Below, one piece after another: positions 12,527 to 25,800 of a stretch of DNA of 64,000 bases (the stretch's first letter is position 1; each line of letters starts with the position of its first letter). Under the pieces are notes generated by a model, which saw only the letters and a program-made list of their open reading frames with translations, had not been told where the DNA came from and searched no databases. Source of the stretch: Nelumbo lutea. Lineage: Eukaryota > Streptophyta > Magnoliopsida > Proteales > Nelumbonaceae. Both the position numbers and the translations under genes were made by a program. The stretch covers positions 85,280,076-85,344,075 of the forward strand of contig JAKGHH010000002.1 in the NCBI GenBank assembly GCA_022828595.1, read 5' to 3'.

Positions 12527-12708
12527 CAGATTAGTTGAACGCTTTAACTGTTCAGCAGGCTGTAGAACCAATAATGAAGTTCTATGCCAGTAATAAATTC
12601 ATAAGCCCCACTGTAAAGATGCCGGCCTCATGTATTTAAATACTAATTTGGAACCTTATCATTGGTTCCACAGCCTGCTGAACAGCTAAAGCATTCAGCT
12701 AAATCTTG
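12527..12708. mobile_element. Foldback element (MITE-like)
   Basis: Arms 12527-12582 and 12650-12708 are inverted copies with a few mismatches. Both contain CTGTTCAGCAGGCTGT and then GAACCAAT when read in the same sense. The 67-bp centre is unique. No clear TSD is seen, so the superfamily is unknown. Confidence 0.8.
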
Positions 12709-12723
12709 ATCAGTAGTGAAAAC

Positions 12724-13004
12724 CAAGGTTTTTAAAACCAAACCAGAGAGAGAACCGTTCTGGGGTCAGATTTCTGGGTCAAGTGGTCCAAATGAACGGC
12801 CCACTCTGACAAAAAAACTTTAAAAAAATTAAAATTTAAAAAACCCATAAAATGGCCAAAAACCATTCCTAAGTCAAACGGTTTAACAGTTCAACCACCT
12901 GAATCAGCGGTTTACTGACCAAATCAATGATTTTTAACCAAACAGTGGTTTTGGGTAAAAGAGAACTGGTCCCCAGTTTTTCCAATCTGATTTTAAAAGC
13001 ATTG
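12724..13004. mobile_element. hAT-like MITE with perfect 8-bp TSD
   Basis: A 281-bp element bounded by terminal inverted repeats CAAGGTTTTTAAAACC and (right end, reversed) CAATGCTTTTAAAATC. It is flanked by the identical 8-bp duplication GTGAAAAC at 12716-12723 and 13005-13012. TIR form and TSD length fit the hAT superfamily. No coding capacity. Confidence 0.85.
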
Positions 13005-13051
13005 GTGAAAACATAAAAACAGACAAACGAACCAAACGTTGTAGGTATTAA

Positions 13052-13200
13052 CAAGGTTCAAATATCGATACGCCCAATATGCCGATAGGGGCAGCGTATC
13101 AGGTGAAACGATACTGTTTTTTTTTTTTACTTTTTATTTTTATTCTAAAACCAGTTCAGGGGAGCGGTTTAGGACTCCACCCAACCGGTCAAACCCCTGA
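13052..13200 (+). mobile_element. CAAGGTTCAAA/TATCGATAC repeat, copy 1 (truncated)
   Basis: It starts CAAGGTTCAAATATCGATAC and shares its layout with the inverse-oriented copy at 39637-39871: paired TATCGATAC-like words, a poly-T centre, then AACCAGTTCAGGGG-like sequence. The right end and TSD are lost. Confidence 0.65.
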
Positions 13201-13759
13201 TACACCCACTGAGAATCAAATAATGGCGGCGAACATGACTAGGAAAACTGCCACTATACCATATACAATTGTTGTCAAGATGACACAAATCAAATTAACA
13301 TTTGAGTTTTGGTTAACATCATATCAGAAAAACAAAAAATTGTGAAGAGTGTAATTATTTGTTAATTAAACTGTATATGCCTTCTGTCATTTCACATAAC
13401 ATTGAGGTTCCGACTTTTTCCACATATCATGAGTATCCAAAACAAACCCCAATATATCTCTAATTGCTTTTCAGATACTTTGGGCCTCGTTATTATGCCC
13501 AAATAATCGCTGTAGTTGGACACTCTAACGAATGGATAAACTCTAGCAAGGAAAAGTAGCATGCACCGTATAAACATTTTTAAGTAACTTGGTTAGAACA
13601 TAGAAGATGAAAAATTTTTATGGGAAGATTTTTTTTTTCTTTGCCGCATATGCATAGAGCAAAATTCGATTAAATGTACAAATGCATATTGATTAGTTAC
13701 AAGATGAACGCAATCAAAAAGGCATGAACAATGTGTTTGAAGTAGTAAAAAAAAAAATA
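13201..13759 (-). other. TFB1 3' UTR and downstream flank
   Basis: This A/T-rich stretch has no recognisable coding sequence and follows the TFB1 stop codon. It should contain the 3' UTR and poly(A) site. Several AT-rich words are present, but no single one can be called as the signal. Confidence 0.5.
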
Positions 13760-13846
13760 CTAAACAATTCCATTTGGTCTAGTCCCAGCCTTTGTGGATC
13801 TCTTTTGCAACTCAGCTTCATAGTGTGCAAAAGCAGCATCTAGAGC
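13760..13846 (-). CDS. TFB1: TFB1 last exon with stop
   Basis: This 87-bp exon encodes [20 protein letters not shown] and then GTRPNGIV before a TAG stop at 13762-13760. The acceptor is CTATAG. The 3' UTR continues towards lower coordinates. Confidence 0.95.
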   Translation of the reverse strand, partial: ALDAAFAHYEAELQKRSTKAGTRPNGIV

Positions 13847-16800
13847 CTATAGACAATATGACCATTATCAAGGAGCTGTAGGTCTTAAAGAAAGGAATAA
13901 CTAAAAACACATAATTCAATCCCTAGTCTCAACATAAAATGAAAAGTAGAAAAATAAAAAATGTAATGTACCTGTGTCACAACTAAGAAATATAATGAAA
14001 ATCCAAAGAGAGAATTTTATGCTAAATGGAGGAAAACCGAATAGAACAGAGAATAGAGATAATTATAGATACAAATTTGAAAGCAAGGAAAACAACTAGA
14101 CCAACCTAGAAATTAATCTTTTAAATTAATTTGCGACTTTGGGTATACAGGACAGCATACTTCAAGGATGATTCCTGCAGTTCTTTCAGTTCTTCCATGT
14201 AAAATCTATTTTCTCATATACATAGGATGACAATGTAAACATACAAAGAAACAAAGGAGTCCATTTGTTTGGAAAGCAGTATGAATCAACTTGATGCAGC
14301 AACTTTTCATGACATTTCTTGTATTTTGGACTTAATAGTTGGTGCCACTGAATCAGTGAAATGAAAAGGAAAATCATTACTGACCTGAAGCATAGGTTGA
14401 ACAAGGAGAGAAACTTGATGCCGGAAATCTGACTGCATAGACTCTTTTATCTCCTGGTAATTAGATAAAGAAAAACAAAAATAAAATAAAGTCTAGGTCA
14501 GAATGAAGTAATACTGACTAGGGGCTTGCATCCTCTTCATTTTTAATAGCATCTCTTACTAGTTCTAGGAAGTGCAACTTGGGTGGGCTTGGGTTGAGCG
14601 TTTATTAAATTTTGAAAGGACCCAAAGGCCTGGGCCTGGTGCATAAAAAATCTTGAAATTGAGTACCTGAGCTGCATGCCTATCTAGGCACAACAGCTGG
14701 GTTGCTCACTTAATCCATTGCAACCTGGATGACCAGGGTTCAAATCTTGGAAACAGCCTCTCTGTGTATCTACAGAGGTAAGTCTGTACATCTGTCCCTC
14801 CCCAGAAATCAACCTCATGTACTGGGCTGCCCTTTTTAGTAGCATGCCTATCTAGATCAAACCTATGAAGATTCGTATGTTGAAATATTGCTGGAACCAT
14901 GACCTTTTATAATCATTTCACCAAATAGAAACTAGGTTGTCAAATCAAGATCATTGTAGTTAGGGTGTCACCTAGGCATCAACTAGGAGACGTCTAGGTG
15001 TCTTTCAAGTCCATCACTGAGGCAACCAACCAGGCAGGGTGTATAAATATAAAAATCTTAAGTGGGGCAAATACGTGTTGATATGAGTTTCTATAACCCA
15101 TATGGAGTTGATAGGAATACATGCAAAGCTAAAAATAGTGCTCTTAATCCCAGCGTGTATGCGTGTGTTTTCTTTTGAACCAGGGAACGTCAACTCTTCA
15201 CAACAACAGCCACTGAAGTCCCACTTACAAAGGAAAGCAGATACCCAAAAAAGAAATTTTACTTTCTTTTCGGTGTTGTGAGAAGACCAAAGGCCTAAAA
15301 CTAATGGCATCAGGGCAAGGATGATGTGGCCAAAATCATGTGAAGAGCTTTCAGGCCGCCAATTAAGCTTGCAATATGGAACTCCATTGAATGACAAATT
15401 TACTTGCGTTAGTTTATATTTCATTATGAAATTTAGTAGCAATCCATAACAGTGTTATCAGACTCGGATCAGATGTTCAGTTCTTTTTCTTCACTGGAGC
15501 ATGAGTCAAATGGTCCAACTGCTTGGTTCAACCTCCCAACTCCATCAAATAAAAAATGGAAAAAAATTAGAATAAGGAAAAAGGTAATAAAAACTTCTAA
15601 CCATCTTTTAAGTCTGTTTTATAACAAAACGAGCTTTAAAAAATAGATATTATAATGTAACACCCATTAACATAGGCATTTGAGAAAACTTTGGCCAAGT
15701 CAGCATTTCTGAAAAAAAAAACAGGCATCTTGAAATTTGTTTTGACCAACAAATTCCCAGTCCTGGCAATCTGACCAGTCTGATCTAATGTCTGACAAGG
15801 CCACACCCAAAATATTACTGCTCTCATTCTAAGAAAGATGAAACTGTAAAGGAATATTTCAGGATTTTCCTATGCCATGGACACACTAGAAGGGTCGAAA
15901 ATAGAACTTCATGCAAGGACAGTTCCTTGAAAAAAAAAATTACATGTGACATCCCATGTGAAAATGGCCATGACATGTCTTCCAGGCCTTGTACTTGAGA
16001 TGCAAAGAGAACCCACAAGTGTGGTTGGAGTGCTACCAAATGTACATAAAAATACAATATTAAATAGCCTTACCAGGAAAGCAATACGACTCTTATAAGA
16101 GTATAAACAGTATCTATAAAACAAACAATTCATGGACTAATGGATCACAAACTTCACTGTAACTTCAATAGATGACATAAGAAAATTAAAATAATAGTTT
16201 GAAAAACAATTTAATTGCATAAAATAATTAGTAGTCTGATGCAAGTTGAGTGGTTTTAGAACATAGGGAAAGATCAAAAAGGACATAGATTGAAGTAGAG
16301 AGAAACAATCATCTACATGAACTCTGTTCTGCTTAGGGGTAATCATTTCTAGCCCAGCCTGGGCTAATATTCCAAGCCTGACCCATGATCACCTCTAGAC
16401 TAGTCAGTACCATATCCATTGTTAAATTGTGGGGCTTTGTTTCTTTCACACTGCTTTGTTAATCAGAAAAAAAAAAAAAAAAGTTCATACAAAATTTTGC
16501 CTTTCTTGGGGGGTCCAGTTGAACATACAAAAATTCAAAATAAAGAAGCAATGGAGCTTATTTCACACATGCTCCAACAGTGTCTTTTCAAAATTTTAGA
16601 AAAACGGAGAATAGTAAACACTTGTCCCTTATTGGCATTGTAATGACAAACAGTTGGGGTAGCTACTCCATGTTTGGAGAGGACTGAATTTTTTTTTCTT
16701 TTTAACCCCTCCTTTCTATTTTGTCAGTTGATTAGAGGATTACATTATGGTGTCTAACAATGGCTGCAAACTTGACTGCAGTCCATTAGAAGTTCCAAGT

Positions 16801-19800
16801 TGAACCTTCAAAGGATAACATGCTCTATGTTTTTCCCAGGACTCAGGCAAGAGCATAATAGAAGAATCTTTGAAGGCACATCAAAACCATTTCCTTGAAT
16901 TTGTTGTTATATTTGCTCATATAAATCTAAGAAATTCAGAAGATGGGTTTGTGTGGAAATTAAAAATGTGACAAATGTCATGGATCAACATCTTACAGAG
17001 TTTTATCAAAAAGAAAAAAAAAACATCTTACAGAGAATGGAAAGATTTGTGGAGAGGGCCCTTGGTACTTGGGAGGGTATTTTAATGGAATAAGATACAT
17101 ATCAGATTCAAAGTGTCAAACAATGTTCATTAGAGGGTCATAAATAGCATGAGAAAGCTCGACAACCTTATTAGAAATTATGAACCGAAGGAAGGATATT
17201 TGCGGCATGTTAGATTCACTTGGTCTAATTTCCAAGAGGACCCCATAAAGCCAAAACTGGACAGATTCCTCTTTTAATTGGATTGATTAGAAAATTGAGG
17301 GTTGAGGGGTGACATAATTTCTAAGACACTTCCTAGACCCATGTCACACCCTATTGAAACTATCAAGAAGCAATTACCTGTCAAATTGAATAATTGGATG
17401 ATAGTAAAGTAGTTGGGTACTCCGTTCAGAGGATAGGCAGAAAAAGGTGGGAATAGTTTCTCAACCTCCTTTGGATACAGGTGGACTCTTCCGATAGAGA
17501 GAACCACTTTGAGCCAATTTGAAACTCTTCTTGTCATAGTTTCTATACTTCTACCTTCGTTTTTCCTCCAAAGTTCTGCCTGGCATAGATCTCTTGTCCA
17601 TTGCAATGTCTTGAAACCTCCCCCTCTTTCATGTTCAATAGAAACTCCTATAAAACCTGTGTGTAAAAAATCTCCACCCTGCTCTCTCTACCCTTTGGCA
17701 CACATAACATATGTTTTCTTCTACCGCTGTTACTTCCATAACCACAACAAACCAACCCTTCGAGTTTCTTCTTAACTCATCTTCAAAGCTTTTCCCAGCT
17801 ATACTCACTTCACCCTACCAACCCAGTCTTTTAATGGAAAGAGTCGTCCCATCCATGAATCCCTTCAGCCATGGAATTGCTTCCTCAACCACAAAAATGG
17901 TGGGTCTTTGCTTCATTATTGACTTCTCTTCTCCATTTCCCACTTCCCAACATAGCCCTCATTGTTGGTAAGAACTTTTTTTTTCTGAGGAGCCCTAGGA
18001 ACACTAATTGCTTCATGCTTCTTTTATCATCTCATAAAATATCATTGCATAGTTTTGCATATTTAACAATGTTCCTATCATCTCTATAATTTTTACAATA
18101 ATTCGACATGACAATTATGACATGTTTCCAATATTTGGATGACCAACATTTCCATTGACATGTGGACTACAGGGCTGAGGTCACAATTGAGAACATTATC
18201 AGATTTGAAGAATTTACACTGCATTGGAGGTCAGGCTCCTTAAACCAAGCCTGCCCAAGTTGCACTCCTAGGTTCTTCTGAGTAGCAAAAAATTATAGGA
18301 TAATCAGGCTCCTTAAACCAAGCCTGCCCAAGTTGCACTCCTAGGTTCTTCTGAGTAGCAAAAAATTATAGGATAAGAATGGATAAATACAGAAAAAAGC
18401 AAATAAATGGAGCAAAAAATAGACAAAAACAGAAATAGACCTTGCTAAAGTGTACCTGAAGCTTGGGATAGATCTGCGACATGGCATCCTTCAGTCTGGT
18501 TACCTACAGTAAGATAAAGTTAGCCAAATAAAAAAGAAAAACTAAGAACCACATCAGTTCACAAAAAGAGAAAAATCATGCACAAAGGCATGTTTCCCAG
18601 ATTTTCTGCATCTTTATTATGTGTTATTAACTGTAATCCAAACAGTCCTTGACAAAATCAAGATTTGTTATTCTAAAAATTTTCATGCAACTTGACCATG
18701 TATTCATGAGAAAATACTTTTACATGCTCTACACATTATTGCACAATGTTTTATTTAATAATAGTATATTATGTATTTTATTACATAATAGAACTAATAT
18801 TGTGGGCATTTCTGTTGATCAAAACAAATCTTATGGGTTTTCCACAAAGCCAATGTTATCAAAGCATTGACCCATCAATGATGAGTCAGTTGAGATAATA
18901 ACAATTGCATAGTTGGCTAGTGGGTTGATATTTGTGATGTGGTCACTTCGGAATGCCAAAAAGAGTGGGATTTAAGGACTTGGCTGCAACAGAAGAGCTT
19001 CAAGTTCTTCAAATTTGGTTGCTACTCTGCCGGCTCCTAATGGGCCAGGACCAAGGTGATGGAACTAATCAAAAGAAAACGTTTGGAGGAGGAACTGAAA
19101 AGAAACTGAGAACAAATTTGTGCCTTACTAGAGGAGTATAGTTTAAAGGAAGAAGCATTTGAGGCCACAAACCAACTAGGAAGCATGGAAGGAAAGGAGA
19201 GTAAGATGGTAGAAAGGGTGAGCAGTAATTTGTTAGAAGGAACTTCGACACAGCAGGTTGTTGAAAAGAATGCTCAGAATTCTGAAAAGAAAGAAGACGA
19301 TAGGCCCTTGATTAGGAAGGAGGAAAAAGAAGAAAAAGTCGGAGGTGAAGAGGTTCATCTCTGATATTGAGGGAGGCATTGAATTCGGTGCAAGAGGGGA
19401 GAGAAGGAAATGTTCTAAAAACAAGGTGTCTTTGTGGTTATCTGGAGAGTTTCTTTAATGAAGATTATTAGTTGGAATGTTAGGGGTTTAGGGAGCGCAA
19501 GGAAAGAAGAGTAAGGACCTACTTAGAAGAGAAAGGTCTGACATTATAATGCTTTAGGAAACAAAACCATCTGAACATGATAGAAGATGGATCAGAAGTG
19601 CTTGGAGAGCTAGAGGAGTAAGCTAGTCTTAAGCGTCTTCTTGGGGAGCTTCTAGAGGCTTGGTTACCATTTGGGGGGAGGATATAGTAGAACCACTGTC
19701 CATAAAATTTAAAAACATGGAGGATGTAGAGATAATGTGCCGAATGGGCCTTAGTTTCTTTGCTTTTCTTTAAGTTATGTTTAAGATTTGTGTTAGAAGG

Positions 19801-22800
19801 TAGTGGGCCTTAGTTATAGGCCTGTTTTCTCCTTTTTTTTATTGTTTTTATGGTTTTCTTTAGTGACGGACGCCCTACTAAGGGCACTCATGTAAATGAT
19901 CTTATTTTTTACAACAAAAGAATAAAAGAGACCATTGGGGGCTGAAGAGAGGTTTTGAACTACACTCACTTCTTCCTTTTCTTTCATCTTCTTCCTCCAC
20001 TTCTCTCTCTTCAATCTCCTTTTCTCCTGTTTCTTTTCCTTTAATTCAGATTATTGAAGGTGTGATTTACAACTTGGTACCAGAGCAGGTTATCACCTTC
20101 TTTTCTTTCTTCTCTCTTTGCCCATACATAGTCTGTATGTAGAATTGATCGGCTGATTAAGAAGCAGCTTATGTAGCCCAGTTGGGAGGGTTTTTAGAGA
20201 GGTCTTGTGAAGTTTTTCATCCCCAATTGAAGCCCAAGGCAGGTTCTTGGAGTTTTTTCCCAAAAACACTAGACAATTAGATAAAACTACTTACAGGTCC
20301 TAGAAACACATTGAAATTGGCGTTTGGGGCTCAAAGGGTAGCCTTTTGATTTTCATTAAGGGCGATTTGAGTTGGACAGAATTCTGGAACCTCTAGTAGG
20401 AGCAGTTGAACTTTCTCATCTTCTCTCATTCAAGCAGGTCCTATAAAACTCTAGGTTTGGTTGTTCGAAGAATAATTTTTTGCTTGGCATAGCAATTCTA
20501 GCTGAGTTGAGACTTATTTTGATCTTTGTTTCACTCAATGGAGCAAACTAGAGGAGAAACCAAATATCCCACAAATTCCGGCTTTGGACATGGGGGTCAA
20601 TGGAGAATATTTTTGGGGCAGTAACCACTGTGAAGATGGATTGGACCAATTATATATCTTGGTCTTAGTCTATTAAGATACATGCGTGTAGTAGAGGGAA
20701 ATGGGGTTACATCACCAGAAGCAGGAAGAAACCAGGGGAGGATGACCCTACCTATGAGAGGTGGATGCAAGAGAATTATACAATAGTGAGTTGGTTAGTG
20801 AATTCTACGCAGCCACTATTAGCCAGCACTACTTGTGGATGGAAGCTAGAAAAGAGGTGGTGTGGGATAGTGTCACAGCACTACTTGCCTGGGCTTACAA
20901 ATTGAAGAATGATGTGAATAATCTATTTCGATCGTATAAAATGATGTGAATAATCTAAGACAAAGGGGAGAAACCCTTAGCCATTTACTTCTCCATGCTA
21001 AAATCTCTTTAGCAAGAGATTGATTTGATGTAGACCGTGGTTTGGGGATGTACAAAGGATGCTGAAACACATAGGAAGCTAGTGGAAAGAAATCGGGTTT
21101 TTGAGTTCCTTACCGAACTAACCCAAAGTATAATATTGTGAGACAGAATGTATTGGCGAAGGATGACGTGACTTTATCTCAGGCTTATTATATGGTAAGT
21201 AGTGAGGAGAGAAGGAGAAAGGTTTAGTCTATAGAGCCACAGATGGATCACTATGCTAATGTCAGGATGAAGTTGAAGGCCAGCACTAGGAAGAAAGATG
21301 TTTGTGAATACTACAAGAATCCTAAACATACTAAAAACACCTATTGGAAGCCAGCCAAACTCAAGAATGCAAACAGTGGAAAAGGAATGAGAATGGGAAA
21401 GGTGAAAATGCAAATGCAGCCACCTCCTCATAGAGTGAATAAGGGCATAGTGGTGAGAAATTGATGGAAGAGCAACTAGTAGCTGCCAGGGCTGAGTATG
21501 AAAAGTACGACCAAATAATTAGTCACCTGGAGTCTACTACTACAACACCTACTTCATCAGGGACAATTCCCTCCTCATTCGCATATGCCCATTCAGGTAT
21601 TTGTGCTACTATTATCATCCTTCTATCTCAAGTAATCGTAGGATCCCTTGAATAATTGATTCTAGTGCTTTTGACCATATGACTAGTGTTTCCCATTTTC
21701 TTTTCTACTTACCAGCTTTTATCAGACCGAGATAAGATGACCCTTGCAGCCTTGCCGATGGCTCTCTTTCTCTTATCTCTATCAAGGAAAACACCAAAGC
21801 TTCACACACCTTATCCTCAATCCTTCATGTTCCTAAATTAAACACTAATTTTCTTTCAGTTAGTAATTGACAAAATCTTTGAATTGCAGTGTGATATGCC
21901 TGTTGGACATGCCTGGACAAAGTCAAGTATCACCTCCGAGAGCAGTTTTTTGTTTAAATGTGTTGGAGTCAATCAGTCATATTATGTTATGTCATTATCG
22001 TTTGGATTATATTTTTTTTCTTCATTGAGTCTTTTGCTTCCAGCTTTAAAGAAACTACGTTGTTAAGTCTACATTATGAGTCATGCAAGTTGTGAAAGCA
22101 TTGTAGAAACTCTTATTCTGCAAGTGATAAAAGATCTACAGTTCATTTTCATATTGTTCACTCTAATGTGTGGAGACCATTCCATTTACCTTGCATGGGT
22201 GGTTATAAATATTTTATTCTTTTTATTGATGATTTTTCTCGTTACACACTTACACCCGACTTTATCTTACACATTCTCGTGTTAAAGTACCCAAACTTGT
22301 AAAACAGTTTCATGAATTTGTGTTTACCTAATTTGATACCCACATCACGATATTGCGATCAGATAATGCCAAGGAATATTTCGAGAATAATCTTGTATCG
22401 TACTTTGAGAAGTTTGGGGTACTAGAGAGAAAGAATCGACATGTTGTTGAGGTATCCAAGAGCATCCTTTTTGCCTCTCATGTTCGAGTGAGATTTTGGG
22501 GTGTAGTGATGACAACTACCTACCTTATTAACGGCATGCCTTCTCAAGTCTTGGGGTTCAAATCTCCCTTTGTTGTCTTGTTTCCTAAGAGTGAATTGTT
22601 TCCAATTCCCTTGTGTGTCTTTGGGTGCACGTGTTATGTTCATATCCCTAGCTCTTAGAGACATAGGTTTAAACCCAAGGCCCGAAGGTGCATTTTCTTA
22701 GGGTATGCCTCCACACAAAATGTCTATCATTGTTTTGATCCCACTAGAACTCGTTTTGTCTCCATGGGTGTTACCTATGCAGAGTCACTTCCATTTTATG

Positions 22801-25800
22801 GTCATTCTTCCGAGGGGGAGCATTCCGTTGAACTGTTTTCTTCACTACTTCCTTTGCCTTTTCCTGTTGATCCTAAGGTTCTCATGTGGCTCCTTCTGTT
22901 CCAATGGCAGAGCCTTTGTCTCCAAGTTCTACCACTCCTGCTCCTACTAGTCCTCCAGTTTTCATTACTGATCCTATTATCCATAGGTGGTACCGGACAC
23001 AAAGGCTATAGCATGATCAAGTTGTTTCCCCATCTATAGTTGAGCCTCAACCCCTGAAGAAAGGACAAATCCTTCATTGCCTACTTTAAAACCTCCCTTC
23101 CCAGACTTGGGTTTACCTATTGTTGTAAGAAAAGGTAAGAGGAAATGTACAACACATTGTATTTCCAAAAACTAGTCTTACAACTTGTTATCCCCATTTT
23201 ATTGTTCTTTCTTAACCTTCATTTCTTCTTAGCCTATACCCAAGTCAATTACAGAGGCCTTGCCTAAGCCATAATGGAGGGAATCCTATACCCACGAGTT
23301 TGAATTGATAGATTCAAAACTGCACTTGTTGAGTTTGGTTATACACAGACACAATTCAACCATACCTTGTTTGTGAAATGGAGAAATACTCAGGTTACCT
23401 TCCTCATTGTTTATGTTGATGATAAAGAGGAAGTCCAAGCACTCAAGACATTCCTTAACTCAGAATTTGAAATTAAGGATTTAGGAGAATTGAGATATTT
23501 ACTAGGAACCGAAGTTGCTCGGTCTAAAGATGCCATCTTCATCTCCCAATGGAAGTATGTGTTAGATCTTCTCACGGAGACTAGGAAACTTGGTGTCAAA
23601 CCAGTTTCTACACCTATTGATGCTAAACATAAACTCCTAGCTGATGATGGTGAGCTTTTGGAAAACAAGGGAGTGTTCCAGAGACTTTTGGGGAAGTTGT
23701 TATACCTTTGCATGACATGACCAGATATCTCATATGTTGTCAAGTGTGATCAGTCAATTTATGCATGCCCCTAGAGATACACATATGGCTGTTGTAAAAC
23801 AAGTTCTCTGTTACTTAAAGGGAACTCCAAGAAAGGGTCTCTTCTCTAAGCATAGACACATGAAGCTAGAGGCTTACATACATGTCGATTGAGCTGGTAG
23901 TATTAATGATAGGAGATCTACATCGGGTTACCATGCCTTGGTTGTAGGGAACATTGTCTTCTAGACGAGTAAGAAACAGTCAGAAGTGGCCAGGTCTTCG
24001 GCTGAGGCAGAGTACAGGGCAATGGCACATGGAGTTTCAAAATTGTTATGGCTCAAGTCACTTCTAGAGGAGATGGGTATTACACATGCTAAGCCCTTAA
24101 TGCTTTATTGTGATAATCAGGTTGCACTCAACATAGCTCACAAACCAGTTCAGCATGACAGGACAAAACATATTGTAAGTTGACCGGCATTTTATACGAA
24201 AAAGGGTAGCTTCCGAAGAAGTTTGCCTTCCTTTTATTGCCTCGTAGCAACACTTAGCAGATGCTCTAACCAAGGATGTCCCAAGGCAAAGTTACAATGT
24301 TGTGTAAGCAAGCTAGGCATGGTTGATATTTGTACTCAACTTGATGGGGAGTATAGAGATAATGGACCAAATGGGCCTTAGTTTCTTTGTTTTTCTTTAA
24401 GTTATGTTTATGACTTTTGGCACTTGTGTAATCGTCCTTATTTTTTACAACAAAAGAATAAGAGAGATCATTGGGGGCTAAAGATAGGTTTTGAACTATT
24501 CTCTCTTCTTCCTTTTCTTCTTTCACTTCTCTTTCTTCAAGCTCCTTTTTTTCCCATGTTCTTTTCTTTTAATTCTGATTATTGCAGGTGTGATTTACGA
24601 CTAAGAACAACTTCATCTAGGTGTTAACCAATGTGTTCAAGCCAAACAATTATAGAGAGTGGAATGAAATGTGGGAAGAGTTGTACGGATTACAAGATCT
24701 TTGGGAGGGACCTTGGTATTTAGGTGGAGACTTTAACATCATCAGATTTTGTAATGAAACCAATAACCCCCAACATTTTGTTACAACTACCATGAGGAAA
24801 TTCAATGAGTTCATTAGTGCTTATGAGCTAAAGGAGATCCCCATGATGAAACCTACTTTCACTTGGTCAAATTTCTAGGAAATCCTTTTTGTTCTAAATT
24901 GGATAGGTTTCTTTTCAATGAAGGGTGGGAGAACCATTGGAGGGATTTGATGACTAAAACCCTACCAAGAGTTACTTTTGATCACTAGCCCATTAAACTA
25001 GGCCCTAAATCTTCTAGGAATGCACCAAGACCCTTCAGATTTGAGAATATGGTAAACACATCTGGACTTTATACACAAGGTTAAGGAGTGGTGGAATGAA
25101 GAATTGGGAGGGGTGGAATGGAAGAGAGTCAAATTCCATAAGAAATTTAAAGGACTTGGAACCAAATTAAAAGAATGGAATAAAGACCAAATTTAAAGGA
25201 CTTGGAACCAAATTAGAGGAGAAAAAACCCAATTGTCCCAAAGTAAAGAACTAGATGAAAAGGAGGCTCAAAGATCTGAGTGAACAAGAGAGAGAAGTGA
25301 GATAGAAACCTAAAAATGATTTGGAAGAAGTCCTAATAGAGGAGATTTCCTCGAAGTAGAAATCAAGACACAAATGGATCAATGATGGGGATGCAAATAC
25401 TAAATTCATTCATGCTTTGGCCAATAAGAGAAGGAGAAAAGGCTATGTTGGTAATTAGAGGTCAATGGGGAAGACGTCACTTCCCAAGATGTGAAAACAA
25501 TAATCTTTGAGGAGTAATTCAAATCAATCTGTAGTGAAACAGTGGACCAGACCTGATATCTTTACTTGTGGTCCCATAAGTTCAGTTATTTTTGTTGCTC
25601 TTTCTACATTATGCTTACTTTCTTGCACTGTTATAGGCAGCAGGGCATTTCTGTCCTTTTACCTCATGTTATGTTAAACACATATACTTAGGGTGGCAGC
25701 ATCATAACATTCTGCCCCCATTCCTCTTCTATTCTTCTTCTCTCTTCTTCTCTTTTGGTGGAGTTCAAAGCTTGCCCAAGACACTTTTGTTCTTGGAGAT

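Larger units (their letters stand above)
19725..24599 (+). mobile_element. Copia C: near full-length, two LTRs, nested in L1
   Basis: A 4.9-kb Ty1/copia element with a 5' LTR (19725-20071), a primer binding site like initiator-tRNA-Met (TGGTACCAGAGC at 20075), a degenerate gag-pol, a polypurine tract TTGATGGGGAG and a 3' LTR (24352-24599). The 3' LTR lacks about 100 bp present in the middle of the 5' LTR. No clean 5-bp TSD is visible. It is antisense to TFB1. Confidence 0.88.
19100..25529 (+). mobile_element. L1 LINE split by Copia C: endonuclease and start of RT
   Basis: ORF2 begins at 19458 with [14 protein letters not shown], the hallmark start of plant L1 apurinic endonuclease, and runs to 19724. 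After Copia C (19725-24599) the same domain resumes: [45 protein letters not shown]. Further on, [20 protein letters not shown] marks the region before reverse transcriptase. Stops are present. The right side is cut by Copia D at 25530. GA-rich coding-like DNA at 19100-19440 is the ORF1 end or linker. A short internal repeat (AAATTTAAAGGACTTGGAAC) occurs near 25143 and 25191. Confidence 0.85.

Noticed and set aside
15014..15442. 142-codon minus-strand ORF in a TFB1 intron
   Set aside because: No recognisable motif, no splice context and chance-like composition; it overlaps repeat-derived CACCTAGGC sequence.
15450..15800. Possible MITE with TCAGAC...GATCAG inverted pair
   Set aside because: Imperfect pairing over about 20 bp and no TSD; could be chance.
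16334..16398. Tiny element with TAGGGGTAATCAT/ATGATCACCTCTA ends
   Set aside because: The inverted ends look hAT-like, but the 65-bp length and lack of a matching TSD leave it unproven.
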